Assembly: GCF_016597785.1 (NCBI RefSeq)
Contig: NZ_JAENJG010000001.1
Coordinates: forward strand, 124,001 to 188,000
Reading direction: 5' to 3'
Origin: Leucobacter sp. L43
GTDB taxonomy: Bacteria; Actinomycetota; Actinomycetes; Actinomycetales; Microbacteriaceae
Length of the DNA: 64,000 bases
Shown: positions 35,242 to 42,894 of the stretch, piece by piece
How positions within the stretch are numbered: the first letter of the stretch is position 1
How the letters are laid out: each line of letters starts with the position of its first letter
The notes under the pieces: model-generated
What the model was told of the DNA's origin: nothing
Database searches by the model: none
The model's input: only the letters and a program-made list of their open reading frames with translations
Program-made: the position numbers and the translations under genes

Positions 35242-36036
35242 CTACGCCCGGCGTGAGCCGAGCAGCAGCATGGTGCGTGCAGCGAGGGCCGCCGCTCCGA
35301 CGCCGCCGAACTCCCCCGCGCTGAGCATCAGGGCGGAGTTCTCCGTCGCGACGGCTACACCGACGAGCACGACGGCAGCGCCCACGGTCACCCACCCGGC
35401 GATTGCGAGACCGACCGATGCACTGCCGCCGAGTACGGTCTCCCCGCGCGACGTCGGCGGTCGAATCAGCGACGCAGCGGCGAACGCGACGACGGCCAAC
35501 GCGATTCCCCCGTACACGTCGCTCGGACGGTGCCATCCGTATGCGAGCAGCTGCCACCCGACAGCTGCGATGAGGGCAGCGCCTCCGAGCGCGACGAACG
35601 CGCGCACGCGGCTCGGCACCGCCCAGATGAGCGCCGCGGTGATGGCAGCGAAGACCGTCATATGGCCGCTCGGAAACGTGTTCGCCGCGTCGAGCTCGAA
35701 GAGCTCGGGGCGGGTCAGGAGCCGCAGCTTCAGCAGCTGAGCGGCGAGGATCGACAGCGCCGGGATGACAGTCACGACGAGCGCTCGTCTGAAGCCGTGC
35801 GACACCCAGGCGATCACGCCGACGACGACGAGTGCGATCGCGACCGTCGGAATCGACACGAGGTTGAGCGGCGGAGGCGGGGTGAACGTGAAATCTGCGG
35901 CGTCGAGCACGCTCTCCTCGGCGCGCTGCCCGACGACGTTGCGCACCCCGAGCACGTACGACGCGATGCCGACAGCAGCCCAGAATACGAGGAACCAGGT
36001 CGCGCGGAGCCGGCCGCCCGCGGCGACGCCGCTCAC
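35242..36036 (-). CDS. PAP2 superfamily membrane phosphatase
   Basis: A 264-residue membrane protein with about six helices and the three PAP2 phosphatase motifs: KLRLLTRPEL (KxxxxxxRP), NTFPSGHMT (PSGH, with the acid-base His) and AYGWHRPSDVYGG (HRxxD, nucleophile His). It probably dephosphorylates a lipid phosphate such as undecaprenyl diphosphate or phosphatidate. GTG start overlaps the SpoU stop as GTGA. Last of a three-gene operon. Confidence 0.9.
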   Translation of the reverse strand: MSGVAAGGRLRATWFLVFWAAVGIASYVLGVRNVVGQRAEESVLDAADFTFTPPPPLNLVSIPTVAIALVVVGVIAWVSHGFRRALVVTVIPALSILAAQLLKLRLLTRPELFELDAANTFPSGHMTVFAAITAALIWAVPSRVRAFVALGGAALIAAVGWQLLAYGWHRPSDVYGGIALAVVAFAAASLIRPPTSRGETVLGGSASVGLAIAGWVTVGAAVVLVGVAVATENSALMLSAGEFGGVGAAALAARTMLLLGSRRA

Positions 36037-36887
36037 GCGCGGGCTCCGAGCGCCGAGACCGAGCCGGCCCCCGAGCGGGCATCCGCCGTGCGCACCGCCC
36101 AGAGCGCGAGCGCTGCCGCAGTCGATACGTTGAGCGAATCGACGCCGTGCTCCATCGGAATGACCACGGCGCGCGTCGAGGCGGCAAGCGCACGATGCGT
36201 CAGGCCGGCGCCCTCAGTGCCGAACATCAGTGCGAGACGCTCCGGAAGCTCGTCGACGTAGTCGGCGAGATCCTCAGCGTCGTCGCGCAGCGCGAACGCG
36301 GTGAGTTCGTACCCGGCGTCGCGGATCATCGGGCCGGCCTCCCGCCAATCGGGCAGCCGCGCCCACGGCACCTGCAGCACGGCGCCCATGCTCACGCGCA
36401 CGGCGCGACGGTACAGCGGATCAGCGCATGCTGGCGTCAGCAGCACCGCATCTGCTCCGAGCGCCGCGACGGAGCGGAAGATGGCTCCGACGTTGGTGTG
36501 ATCGGCGAGGTCTTCGAGCACGACGATGCGCCGAGAATCCCTGAGCAGGGCTTCGGGGTCTCGGGGCTGAGGTCGGTGCATGGAGGCGAGAGCTCCGCGG
36601 TGCAGGTGGAACCCCGTGAGCGCCGCGAGCTGATCCGACTCCCCCACGTACACCTCCACATCGGGGAACGCTTCGAGCAGCGGCTCGACGCGCGGCAGCC
36701 ACTCCTCGAGCAGCAGTACGGAGCGCGGGCGGTGCCCCGCTCGCAGGGCACGCTCGATCACCTTCGGCGACTCGGCGAGGTAGAGGCCTTCTTCCGGCTC
36801 CCGCACCCGGCGCAGCGCGACATCCGTGAGCTGGGTGTAGTCGGCGAGCTGCGGGATGTCGAGATCAGTGATTCGCGTCACCCTCAC
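36033..36887 (-). CDS. RNA 2'-O-methyltransferase, SpoU/TrmH family
   Basis: A 284-residue SPOUT enzyme. An N-terminal substrate-binding domain (about 1-105; LAESPKVIERALRAG) precedes the knotted catalytic domain with LADHTNVGAIFRS (motif 1), LALMFGTEGAGL (motif 2) and IPMEHGVDSLNVSTAAAL (motif 3). It methylates a ribose 2'-OH in rRNA or tRNA; the site cannot be read here. Relatives include the thiostrepton-resistance enzymes, but this is more likely housekeeping. GTG start in a GTGA overlap with the hydrolase stop. Confidence 0.93.
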   Translation of the reverse strand: MRVTRITDLDIPQLADYTQLTDVALRRVREPEEGLYLAESPKVIERALRAGHRPRSVLLLEEWLPRVEPLLEAFPDVEVYVGESDQLAALTGFHLHRGALASMHRPQPRDPEALLRDSRRIVVLEDLADHTNVGAIFRSVAALGADAVLLTPACADPLYRRAVRVSMGAVLQVPWARLPDWREAGPMIRDAGYELTAFALRDDAEDLADYVDELPERLALMFGTEGAGLTHRALAASTRAVVIPMEHGVDSLNVSTAAALALWAVRTADARSGAGSVSALGARA

Positions 36888-37807
36888 GCGCGGCCCCCTG
36901 TGATGGCTTCTGCGGCGATGCTGCGCGTCGAGTGAGAGACGACCGTAAGCGGAGCGATGAAGTCTGCGACATACGCAGCCGCGTCGTGCACGGCCTCGTA
37001 GTGCACCAGATGGCCGGTGCCGGGAATGATGCGGAGTTGCGATCCGCGTACGCGTCGCTGCAGGTCGAGCTGCTTGGCGAGCGGGGTGATGTCATCCCGC
37101 TCCCCCGCGATCAGCAGCGTCGGCATCGTGAACGCGTCAGAGTACTCGACGACGGTGTGCGACACCGAAGCGCGGAAGGCTTCGAGCAGCGTCGAGGGGT
37201 CGGCGAACGTGCTGAAATACTGCGCGTGCTGGCCGTGGATCCATGCGCGACGTTCAGGATCCCTCGTCTTCGCCATCACCTCGCTCATGATCCGAACGAT
37301 GGCGGGATTGCCGAGGAGTGCTCGCGCTCCGCGTTCGGGCAGGAGCTCCGCGGCCCGATAGTAGCCGATCGCGAGCTGCGTGAGTGCGGCCTGCGGCCCT
37401 GCGAGTGCTGGCGCCGAGATCGGATTGATGAGGATCAATCGGAGCGGGTCCAAGCCTTGCGCGATTGCCCTTGCCACCACGAGCGAGCCGAATGAGTGGC
37501 CGAGCACGTTGAATCCGCTGGGCGCGGCCGCGGCTGCGAACGAGCGGAGCCACTCCCCGTACAGCGCGAGATCGTGCGTACGGCCGGGAATCGCTGGGCT
37601 CTCACCGAAACCCGGGAGGTCGGGAACGAGGATCCGCAATTCTGGGCGGAGCTCCACGATCCGGGCCGCGATGCCTTCGAGGCCGTGGTGATCGCCGCGA
37701 AAGCCGTGGACGAGGATCAGCGTCTCCCCCGTCTCGTCACCGTACTCCCAGGCTCGGGTGTCGACACCGAGGGTGGGAACGTGCAGAGAACGAGGGGCGA
37801 AAGTCAC
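36884..37807 (-). CDS. Alpha/beta-fold hydrolase
   Basis: A 307-residue cytoplasmic hydrolase. HGFRGDHHG forms the oxyanion region, nucleophile Ser sits in LGHSFGS, the acid in AGERDDITP, and catalytic His in PGTGHLVHYE. A lid domain lies about 130-215. The substrate is unknown. First gene of the operon hydrolase-SpoU-PAP2, all linked by 4-nt overlaps. GTG 37807 follows a TAGAAT box by 7 nt. Confidence 0.88.
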   Translation of the reverse strand: MTFAPRSLHVPTLGVDTRAWEYGDETGETLILVHGFRGDHHGLEGIAARIVELRPELRILVPDLPGFGESPAIPGRTHDLALYGEWLRSFAAAAAPSGFNVLGHSFGSLVVARAIAQGLDPLRLILINPISAPALAGPQAALTQLAIGYYRAAELLPERGARALLGNPAIVRIMSEVMAKTRDPERRAWIHGQHAQYFSTFADPSTLLEAFRASVSHTVVEYSDAFTMPTLLIAGERDDITPLAKQLDLQRRVRGSQLRIIPGTGHLVHYEAVHDAAAYVADFIAPLTVVSHSTRSIAAEAITGGRA

Positions 37808-37814
37808 GGGACAG

Positions 37815-37820
37815 ATTCTA
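37815..37820 (-). promoter_or_regulatory. -10 box (TAGAAT) of the hydrolase operon, leaderless
   Basis: On the minus strand TAGAAT is followed by 7 nt and GTG 37807. Confidence 0.6.
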
Positions 37821-37827
37821 CCGAGAC

Positions 37828-37868
37828 CCCCTGACAGCCTCCTGCTGCTGGCGGGACGCTGTCAGGGG
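37828..37868. repeat. 11-bp perfect inverted repeat between divergent genes
   Basis: CCCCTGACAGC at 37828-37838 and its complement at 37858-37868, with a 19-nt spacer. It lies upstream of both genes, so it is not a gene-end terminator. A -10 candidate for the exonuclease (TACCAT) is at 37905-37910. Confidence 0.65.
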
Positions 37869-37932
37869 TTCGGGCCGAAGGCGAACGACGCGCCCGGCAG
37901 TCGATACCATCGACGGAGACGAAAGGACTTCC

Positions 37933-38631
37933 GTGACCGAAACGCTCCCGCTGTGGGCCGCAGACCTGGCCGTGTTCGATACCGAGACGACGGGCATCGA
38001 CACCGCGCACGCCCGCATCGTGAGCGCTTCGATCGCCCTCCTCGGTGCGGGCGGCGAAGTGTCGGAACGATACGACTGGCTGCTCGATCCAGGCATCGAG
38101 ATTCCCGCCGCGGCGGTGCAGGTCCACGGCATCAGCAACGAGATCGCCCGTACCAGCGGCATCGAGGCCGCAGTGGGAGTGCGCCAGATCGTCGATCAGT
38201 TGCTCGAAATGATCGAGCGCGGGTTTCCCGTCGTCGCGTACAACGCTCCCTACGACCTCACGCTGCTCGCGGCTGAGGCGGCTCGGCACGGTGTGCCATG
38301 GCCGACGGAGATCTCCCCGGTGATCGATCCGCTCGTCCTCGACAAACAGCTCGATCGCTACCGCAAGGGCAAGCGCACGCTCGAAGCGGTGGCGGCGCAT
38401 CACGGGGTCGACATCGGCAATGCGCACGATGCCGGTGATGATGCGATCGCTGCGGGGCGAGTGCTCCAGAAGATTGCGGCGAAGTATGCGGACGTGGTTC
38501 CGGCGGAGCTCGACGAGCTCCATCGGCTGCAGATCGAGTGGGCTGCGGCTCAGGCGGCGAGTTTTCAGGAATACATGCGGCGGGTGCGCGACGCATCATT
38601 CGTCGCCGACGGGCGCTGGCCGATCCGCTGA
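37933..38631 (+). CDS. DEDDh 3'-5' exonuclease (DnaQ / DNA polymerase III epsilon-like)
   Basis: A 232-residue exonuclease of the DnaQ fold: metal ligands Asp16 and Glu18 (FDTETTG), YNAPYDLTLL (ExoII) and AHDAGDDAIAA (ExoIII with the DEDDh His). It resembles the stand-alone proofreading-like exonucleases common in actinobacteria and may act in DNA repair or RNA turnover. GTG start with AAAGGA upstream. A strong hairpin follows the stop. Confidence 0.9.
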   Translation: MTETLPLWAADLAVFDTETTGIDTAHARIVSASIALLGAGGEVSERYDWLLDPGIEIPAAAVQVHGISNEIARTSGIEAAVGVRQIVDQLLEMIERGFPVVAYNAPYDLTLLAAEAARHGVPWPTEISPVIDPLVLDKQLDRYRKGKRTLEAVAAHHGVDIGNAHDAGDDAIAAGRVLQKIAAKYADVVPAELDELHRLQIEWAAAQAASFQEYMRRVRDASFVADGRWPIR

Positions 38632-38647
38632 CGCGCCGCGGAAGCGA

Positions 38648-38688
38648 GAAAGGGCCGGGCGATCCGCAGAGGATCGCCCGGCCCTTTC
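38648..38688. terminator. Bidirectional terminator, 18-bp stem
   Basis: Arms 38648-38665 and 38671-38688 pair perfectly with a 5-nt loop (GCAGA). The stem ends are AAAGGG/CCCTTT, giving a short T-run each way. It serves the convergent exonuclease and rpmE2 genes. Confidence 0.92.
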
Positions 38689-38706
38689 CAGTGCCGCAGT
38701 CGCGAC

Positions 38707-38955
38707 TTAGGCGCCGAAGCCCTTGAAGCGCTGGTTGAACTTCTCGACGCGACCGGCCGAGTCCATGATGCGCTGCTTGCCCGTGTAGAACGGGTGCGAT
38801 GCGCTCGAGATCTCGACATCGAGGACGGGGTAGGTCTCGCCGTCGAGCTCGATGGTCTTCTCGCTGGTGAGCGTCGAACGGGTGAGGAACGTCTCCCCCG
38901 ACGCGAGGTCGCGGAAGACGATTGCGTTGTACTCGGGGTGGGTATCGGTCTTCAT
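38707..38955 (-). CDS. rpmE2: 50S ribosomal protein L31, type B
   Basis: An 82-residue L31 starting [16 protein letters not shown] with HPFYTGKQ near the C-terminus. It has no CXXC zinc site, so it is the zinc-independent type B form, which commonly replaces the zinc form under zinc limitation. No convincing Zur box was seen in the 121-nt upstream region; a TAAAGT box near 39045-39050 on this strand is a possible -10. Confidence 0.95.
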   Translation of the reverse strand: MKTDTHPEYNAIVFRDLASGETFLTRSTLTSEKTIELDGETYPVLDVEISSASHPFYTGKQRIMDSAGRVEKFNQRFKGFGA

Positions 38956-39076
38956 GAGAGTTCCTTCGTGTTTGCCTGGGAGAGAGCGTGTAACAGCACG
39001 CCCGGAGGTCTTGGGATCGGCGAATTTCGTCGCACCAAAGTGCTACTTTAGCAGACCGAGAGGCGTATGAGTGAGA

Positions 39077-39868
39077 TCAGGGCTTCGGGCGTGCCACAGC
39101 GGAATACCGGCCATCCGTGGACGACAGTTCGAACGGCATGTCGAAGGTCGCTTCCAGGGACTCGGCGGTGAGCGTGTCCGCAATCGGTCCGGCGGCCTGG
39201 ATCTTGCCGTCGCGCAGCATGAGGACGTGGGTGAAGCCGGGCGGGATCTCCTCGACATGGTGGGTCACCATGATCATGGCCGGCGACGAAGGGGACGCTG
39301 CGAAGCCGGAGAGCATCTGCAGCAACCGCTCGCGAGCTCCGAGATCGAGGTTGGCGCTCGGCTCGTCGAGCAGCAGCAACTCGGGATCGGTCATGACCGC
39401 GCGGGCGATGAGGGCGCGCTTTCGCTCACCGTCGCTCAGCGTGCCGAAGGTGTGGTCAGCGTACGCTCCGAGGTCCCACTCCGCGAGAATGCGCTCCGCT
39501 TGACGCACGTCGATGCTGTCGTAGTGCTCATTCCACCGGCCCTCGACCGAGTAGGCGGCGGTCAGCACGACGTCGCGCACGAGTTCGTTCGCCGGGATGC
39601 GCCTGGCCGACGCCGAAGACACGAATCCGATGCGGTTGCGGAGCTCGAAGATGTCGACCTTGCCCAGTCGCTCGTCGAGCACCTCGACGGTGCCGCGAGT
39701 CGCGTAGTCGTTGGCCGTCGCGAGCTTCATGAGCGTCGTCTTCCCTGCGCCGTTCGGTCCGAGGATCACCCACCGCTCCGAATCCTCGACCGACCAGGTG
39801 ACCCCGTCGAGGATCGGCCGGCGGTCGCGCACATAGGAGACATCGGTGAGGCGGAGCACATTGACCAT
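39077..39868 (-). CDS. ABC transporter ATP-binding protein
   Basis: A 263-residue ATPase: Walker A GPNGAGKTT (37-45), signature LSDGERKRALIARA, Walker B LLLLDEPSANLD and the switch His in MVTHHVEEIP. The signature LSDGE in place of LSGGQ, and the absence of a permease gene next to it, place it among the YlmA/MolC-like ATPases; function unknown. ATG 39868 lies 7 nt after TAGGCT. The frame runs on into serB on the other strand and that part should be ignored. Confidence 0.88.
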   Translation of the reverse strand: MVNVLRLTDVSYVRDRRPILDGVTWSVEDSERWVILGPNGAGKTTLMKLATANDYATRGTVEVLDERLGKVDIFELRNRIGFVSSASARRIPANELVRDVVLTAAYSVEGRWNEHYDSIDVRQAERILAEWDLGAYADHTFGTLSDGERKRALIARAVMTDPELLLLDEPSANLDLGARERLLQMLSGFAASPSSPAMIMVTHHVEEIPPGFTHVLMLRDGKIQAAGPIADTLTAESLEATFDMPFELSSTDGRYSAVARPKP

Positions 39869-39875
39869 AGCGCTC

Positions 39876-39885
39876 AGCCTATCCT
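39876..39885. promoter_or_regulatory. Two overlapping divergent -10 boxes (ABC ATPase / serB)
   Basis: Minus-strand TAGGCT (39881-39876) and plus-strand TATCCT (39880-39885) share the two bases TA at 39880-39881. Each ends 7 nt before its own ATG (39868 and 39893). Only 24 nt separate the start codons. Confidence 0.65.
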
Positions 39886-39892
39886 GGGAATC

Positions 39893-40543
39893 ATGACTTC
39901 TCCCGGCACCACACGCCCCCTCGTCGTGCTCGATTGCGACTCCACCACCATCCAGGACGAGGTGATCGAGTTGCTCGCCGAGGCGGCGGGGAGCCTCGAC
40001 GAGGTGGCAGTGGTCACCGAGCGCGCCATGCGAGGGGAGCTCGATTTCGCGGAGAGCCTGCGAGATCGCGTCGCGACACTCGCCGGGACCCCCGAGTCGG
40101 TCTTCGCCGAAGCCTACGAGCGCGTGCGGCCGACCTCGGGCATCCGCGAACTCATCGCCGCAGTGCATGACCGAGGCGGCAAGGTCGGCGTCGTGTCGGG
40201 TGGATTCCACGAGGTGCTCGATCCGCTCGCGGCGGATCTCGGCATCGATCTCTGGCGCGCCAATCGGCTGGACCTGGTGAACGGAATCCTCTCGGGGCGC
40301 ACCGTTGGGCCGATCATCGATGCATCGGCGAAGGCGGCGGCGCTGGTCGAGTGGGCGGCGGCCGAAGAGATCCCGCTCTCCGCCACCATCGCTATCGGAG
40401 ACGGCGCCAACGATCTTGAGATGATGGCGATCGCCGGCATCGGCGTGGCCTTCAACGGCAAGCCGATCGTGCGCGAGCGCGCCGACATCTCGATCGAAGA
40501 CGATCTTGCGCTCGCCATCCCGCTGCTCGAACGGCTCGCCTGA
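39893..40543 (+). CDS. serB: Phosphoserine phosphatase (HAD family)
   Basis: Hydrolyses phosphoserine to serine, the last step of serine synthesis. The product has 216 residues, no ACT domain. HAD motifs: LDCDSTTIQDEVIEL (nucleophile Asp14, acid Asp16), VVSGGFHEVLDPLA (motif II), the Lys in DASAKAA, and IGDGANDLEMMAIAG (motif IV). ATG 39893 begins 7 nt after a -10 box; the long upstream frame is antisense to the ABC gene. Converges on the PEP mutase-like gene. Confidence 0.92.
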   Translation: MTSPGTTRPLVVLDCDSTTIQDEVIELLAEAAGSLDEVAVVTERAMRGELDFAESLRDRVATLAGTPESVFAEAYERVRPTSGIRELIAAVHDRGGKVGVVSGGFHEVLDPLAADLGIDLWRANRLDLVNGILSGRTVGPIIDASAKAAALVEWAAAEEIPLSATIAIGDGANDLEMMAIAGIGVAFNGKPIVRERADISIEDDLALAIPLLERLA

Positions 40544-40561
40544 GTCGTCTCGCCTGAGCGC

Positions 40562-41371
40562 TCAGAAGTTGTTGAGCGCTTCCGTATCCGCTGGGATGAT
40601 TCCGTCGGCCAGCAGCGACTCGCCGAGCCGCTTGAGCGCGGTCAGGGCGACGTTCTGCGGCATGGGTCCGTACGAGACGCGAGCGACGCCGAGCGCCTCG
40701 TACTCGGCGGCGGTGAGGGCGCCGGGAAGGCCGATGACGCTGACTTTGCGCTCGCCGATGCCGGCGACGAGCGCCCGAGTGTCGTCGGCATCGAGCACGC
40801 CCGGCACGAACACGCAAGTCGCGCCGACGTCGAGATAGGCGCGTCCCCGCTCGATCGCGTCGGCGATCGCGACCTCGCGCGGGCGGTCGCCGCCCTTGAC
40901 GAGCGCGTCGGTGCGCGCGTTCAGCACGAAGGAGACCTCTTCGCGCTCCCCCGCCGCAATCGCCGCACGCATCACGGCGACCGACTCGTCGAGCGGTCGC
41001 ATCTGATCCTCGATGTTCGCGCCCGAGGCCCCGGCCCCGATCGCCCGTCGCACCGTCTCGCCGGCATCGCCGAACCCTCCGTCGAGGTCGGCGGACACGG
41101 GCAGATCCGTGGCGGACGCGATTCGCGCGATCGCCGCGATCATGGTGTCCAGCGGAATCTGCTCACCGTCGGCGTACCCGTGGCTCGCCGCGATGCCGTG
41201 ACCCGCCGTGGCGATCGCACGAGTCCCCGGCAGCTGCGAGACGACGCGGGCGCTGACGGCGTCCCACACATTCACGACGCGGAGAGCGGTCGGCGCCATA
41301 TACAGGTCGGCGAGGGTCTGGGCGTCGACCGCGACGCGGGTCAGGGAGCGGGGCTGGTGTGATGAACTCAT
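40562..41371 (-). CDS. Isocitrate lyase / phosphoenolpyruvate mutase superfamily protein
   Basis: A 269-residue TIM-barrel protein with VNVWDAVSARVV, TAGHGIAASHGYADGE, LPVSADLDGGFG (metal-site Asp residues), ANIEDQ, and VLNARTDALVKG. Members cleave or form C-C or C-P bonds next to carboxylates. The family lysine/cysteine loop (KKCGH in lyases) appears here as SHGYADG, so it is not a true isocitrate lyase; exact reaction unknown. The ATG at 41371 is 6 nt from a TAGCCT box. Confidence 0.85.
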   Translation of the reverse strand: MSSSHQPRSLTRVAVDAQTLADLYMAPTALRVVNVWDAVSARVVSQLPGTRAIATAGHGIAASHGYADGEQIPLDTMIAAIARIASATDLPVSADLDGGFGDAGETVRRAIGAGASGANIEDQMRPLDESVAVMRAAIAAGEREEVSFVLNARTDALVKGGDRPREVAIADAIERGRAYLDVGATCVFVPGVLDADDTRALVAGIGERKVSVIGLPGALTAAEYEALGVARVSYGPMPQNVALTALKRLGESLLADGIIPADTEALNNF

Positions 41372-41377
41372 GGGCAC

Positions 41378-41383
41378 AGGCTA
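41378..41383 (-). promoter_or_regulatory. -10 box (TAGCCT), leaderless
   Basis: On the minus strand TAGCCT is followed by 6 nt (GTGCCC) and ATG 41371. The GTG may also be used as start. Confidence 0.5.
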
Positions 41384-41435
41384 CTGGTCGTGGCGCGACG
41401 GGCGAAAGGGCGCTCTCGCACCCGATCGGACTCCG

Positions 41436-42146
41436 TCAGTGCCCCATGCCCAGGCCGCCGTCGACGGGGATCACCGCGCCCGAGACGTATGCCGCGTCGT
41501 CCCCGGCGAGGAACGATGCCGCTCCGGCGATTTCGGCGACCTGACCGAAGCGCCCGGCCGGAATCGAGCCGAGGTACTGCTGCTGCTGGGCCTCCGGGAG
41601 GGCAGCCGTCATATCGGTCTCGACGAAGCCGGGCGCGATCACATTGGCGGTGATGCCGCGCGATCCGAGCTCTCGAGTGAGCGAGCGAGCGAATCCGACG
41701 AGTCCGGCTTTCGATGACGAGTAGTTGATCTGTCCCGGTCCCCCGTACAGCCCCACGACGCTCGAGATCAGAATCACGCGTCCGAATCGACCCTTCAGCA
41801 GGCCCTTCGCGGCGCGTTTCACCACGCGGAACGTGCCGGTGAGGTTCGTATCGATGACGCTGGTGAACTCCTCTTCCGTCATCCTCAGGAGCAGCGTGTC
41901 CTTCGTGATGCCGGCGTTTGCGACGATCACCTCGACAGGCCCGAGGTGTGCTTCGACCTCGGTGAACGCGGCGTCGATCGAAGCCGCGTCGGTCATCTCC
42001 GCGCGTACCGTCAGCGATCCTTCCGGGCCCTCGCCCGACCGCGAGGTCACAGCGACGCGATGACCGTCCGCGAGCATGCGTTCTGCGATGGCGTAACCGA
42101 TACCGCGGTTTCCGCCGGTGACGAGTACGGTGCGCGAGGTGGGCAT
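41436..42146 (-). CDS. fabG: 3-oxoacyl-[ACP] reductase family SDR (FabG/MabA-like)
   Basis: NADPH-dependent reductase of 3-ketoacyl-ACP in fatty acid elongation. The product has 236 residues with TGGNRGIG, NAG at the strand end, catalytic Ser in ISSVVGLYG, YSSSK (catalytic Tyr and Lys) and APGFVETDMT. Unlike the SDR at 1763, its catalytic residues are complete. ATG 42146 follows GGAAGGA. No other fab genes are adjacent, so the assignment rests on family similarity. Confidence 0.88.
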   Translation of the reverse strand: MPTSRTVLVTGGNRGIGYAIAERMLADGHRVAVTSRSGEGPEGSLTVRAEMTDAASIDAAFTEVEAHLGPVEVIVANAGITKDTLLLRMTEEEFTSVIDTNLTGTFRVVKRAAKGLLKGRFGRVILISSVVGLYGGPGQINYSSSKAGLVGFARSLTRELGSRGITANVIAPGFVETDMTAALPEAQQQQYLGSIPAGRFGQVAEIAGAASFLAGDDAAYVSGAVIPVDGGLGMGH

Positions 42147-42277
42147 GGGATTCCTTCCGTCTGAACAACTGCCGACCAGCCTACCCATCCGAGGGCGCTG
42201 GAAGCCGGGGACGACGGCGATCCCGGGCGCGGATTCAGGTGAACGGCGTAGGCTTGGCGGGTACGGAGAAGGGGCGC

Positions 42278-42652
42278 ATGGCGAAGAGTTACGACGTGAC
42301 GTCGGCTGGGGTGAACCCCGCCGAGGATCGCGCGCACCGCATGCGCATGTACTTCATCGCGATGACCCTGCGAGTCGCCTGCGTCGTATCGCTGTTCTGG
42401 GTGAGGGACTGGTGGGTGCTGCTGTCTGCAGCTGGGGCGATCTTCCTGCCCTGGTTCGCGGTGCTCGTCGGCAACGCGGTCGCGCACGGAGGCGAGCAGG
42501 TGCCGGACGCGCCCGAGCCATTGCAGATCGAGGCATCGGATGCCGAACCCATCGAAGCGACGGACGTCGCCCGCGAGGTCATCGTGGTCGATGTCGACCC
42601 GGAGCGACGCGGTTCCCACCCCCGTCCGCAGACTCCTGGAGCAGAGCTGTGA
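42278..42652 (+). CDS. DUF3099 family membrane protein
   Basis: A 124-residue actinobacterial protein. A short N-terminal part (SYDVTSAGVNPAEDRAHRMRMY) leads into two hydrophobic helices (about 27-47 and 50-70), then an acidic tail. The RMRMYFIAMTLR segment is the DUF3099 hallmark. ATG 42278 follows GGAGAAGGGG. Its TGA overlaps the GTG of the next gene. Function unknown. Confidence 0.85.
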   Translation: MAKSYDVTSAGVNPAEDRAHRMRMYFIAMTLRVACVVSLFWVRDWWVLLSAAGAIFLPWFAVLVGNAVAHGGEQVPDAPEPLQIEASDAEPIEATDVAREVIVVDVDPERRGSHPRPQTPGAEL

Positions 42653-42894
42653 ACGGTGTGGTCACGCCGTCGTTGAATCTTGGCGGCGTTCCGGAGCGTC
42701 GCTTCGAATGCTCGCGAGCCGGTTGTCGAGAGGATGCCCCGTGGGCCATCCTCTGGCGCAACCCGAAGATCCACGGCCCCGAGCGCCGCAAGACCTGGCT
42801 GGCCTGCGATGAGCATCGCGCGACGCTGTACGATTTTCTCGAGGCCAGAAGCTTCCCGCTCGAGGTGCGCACGGTGGGAGAGCTCGATGACTGA
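42649..42894 (+). CDS. Small putative zinc-binding protein, 81 residues
   Basis: Contains CSRAGC and CDEH spaced by about 25 residues, a likely Cys3-His or Cys-Cys-Cys-His metal site, with conserved-looking tryptophans (APWAILWRNPKIH) between. Too short for an enzyme. GTG start overlaps DUF3099 by 4 nt, GGAG upstream; SURF1 overlaps its end by 8 nt. The tight position in a four-gene operon supports it being real. A role in oxidase assembly is only suggested by SURF1 next door. Confidence 0.75.
   Translation: MNGVVTPSLNLGGVPERRFECSRAGCREDAPWAILWRNPKIHGPERRKTWLACDEHRATLYDFLEARSFPLEVRTVGELDD

Noticed and set aside
38956..39076. Zur box upstream of rpmE2
   Set aside because: Type B L31 is often zinc-regulated, but no palindrome resembling a Zur site was found; only a short AAAGTGCTACTTT motif.
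40562..41371. True isocitrate lyase (glyoxylate shunt)
   Set aside because: Too short, and the lyase active-site loop KKCGH is absent; only the superfamily fold is supported.
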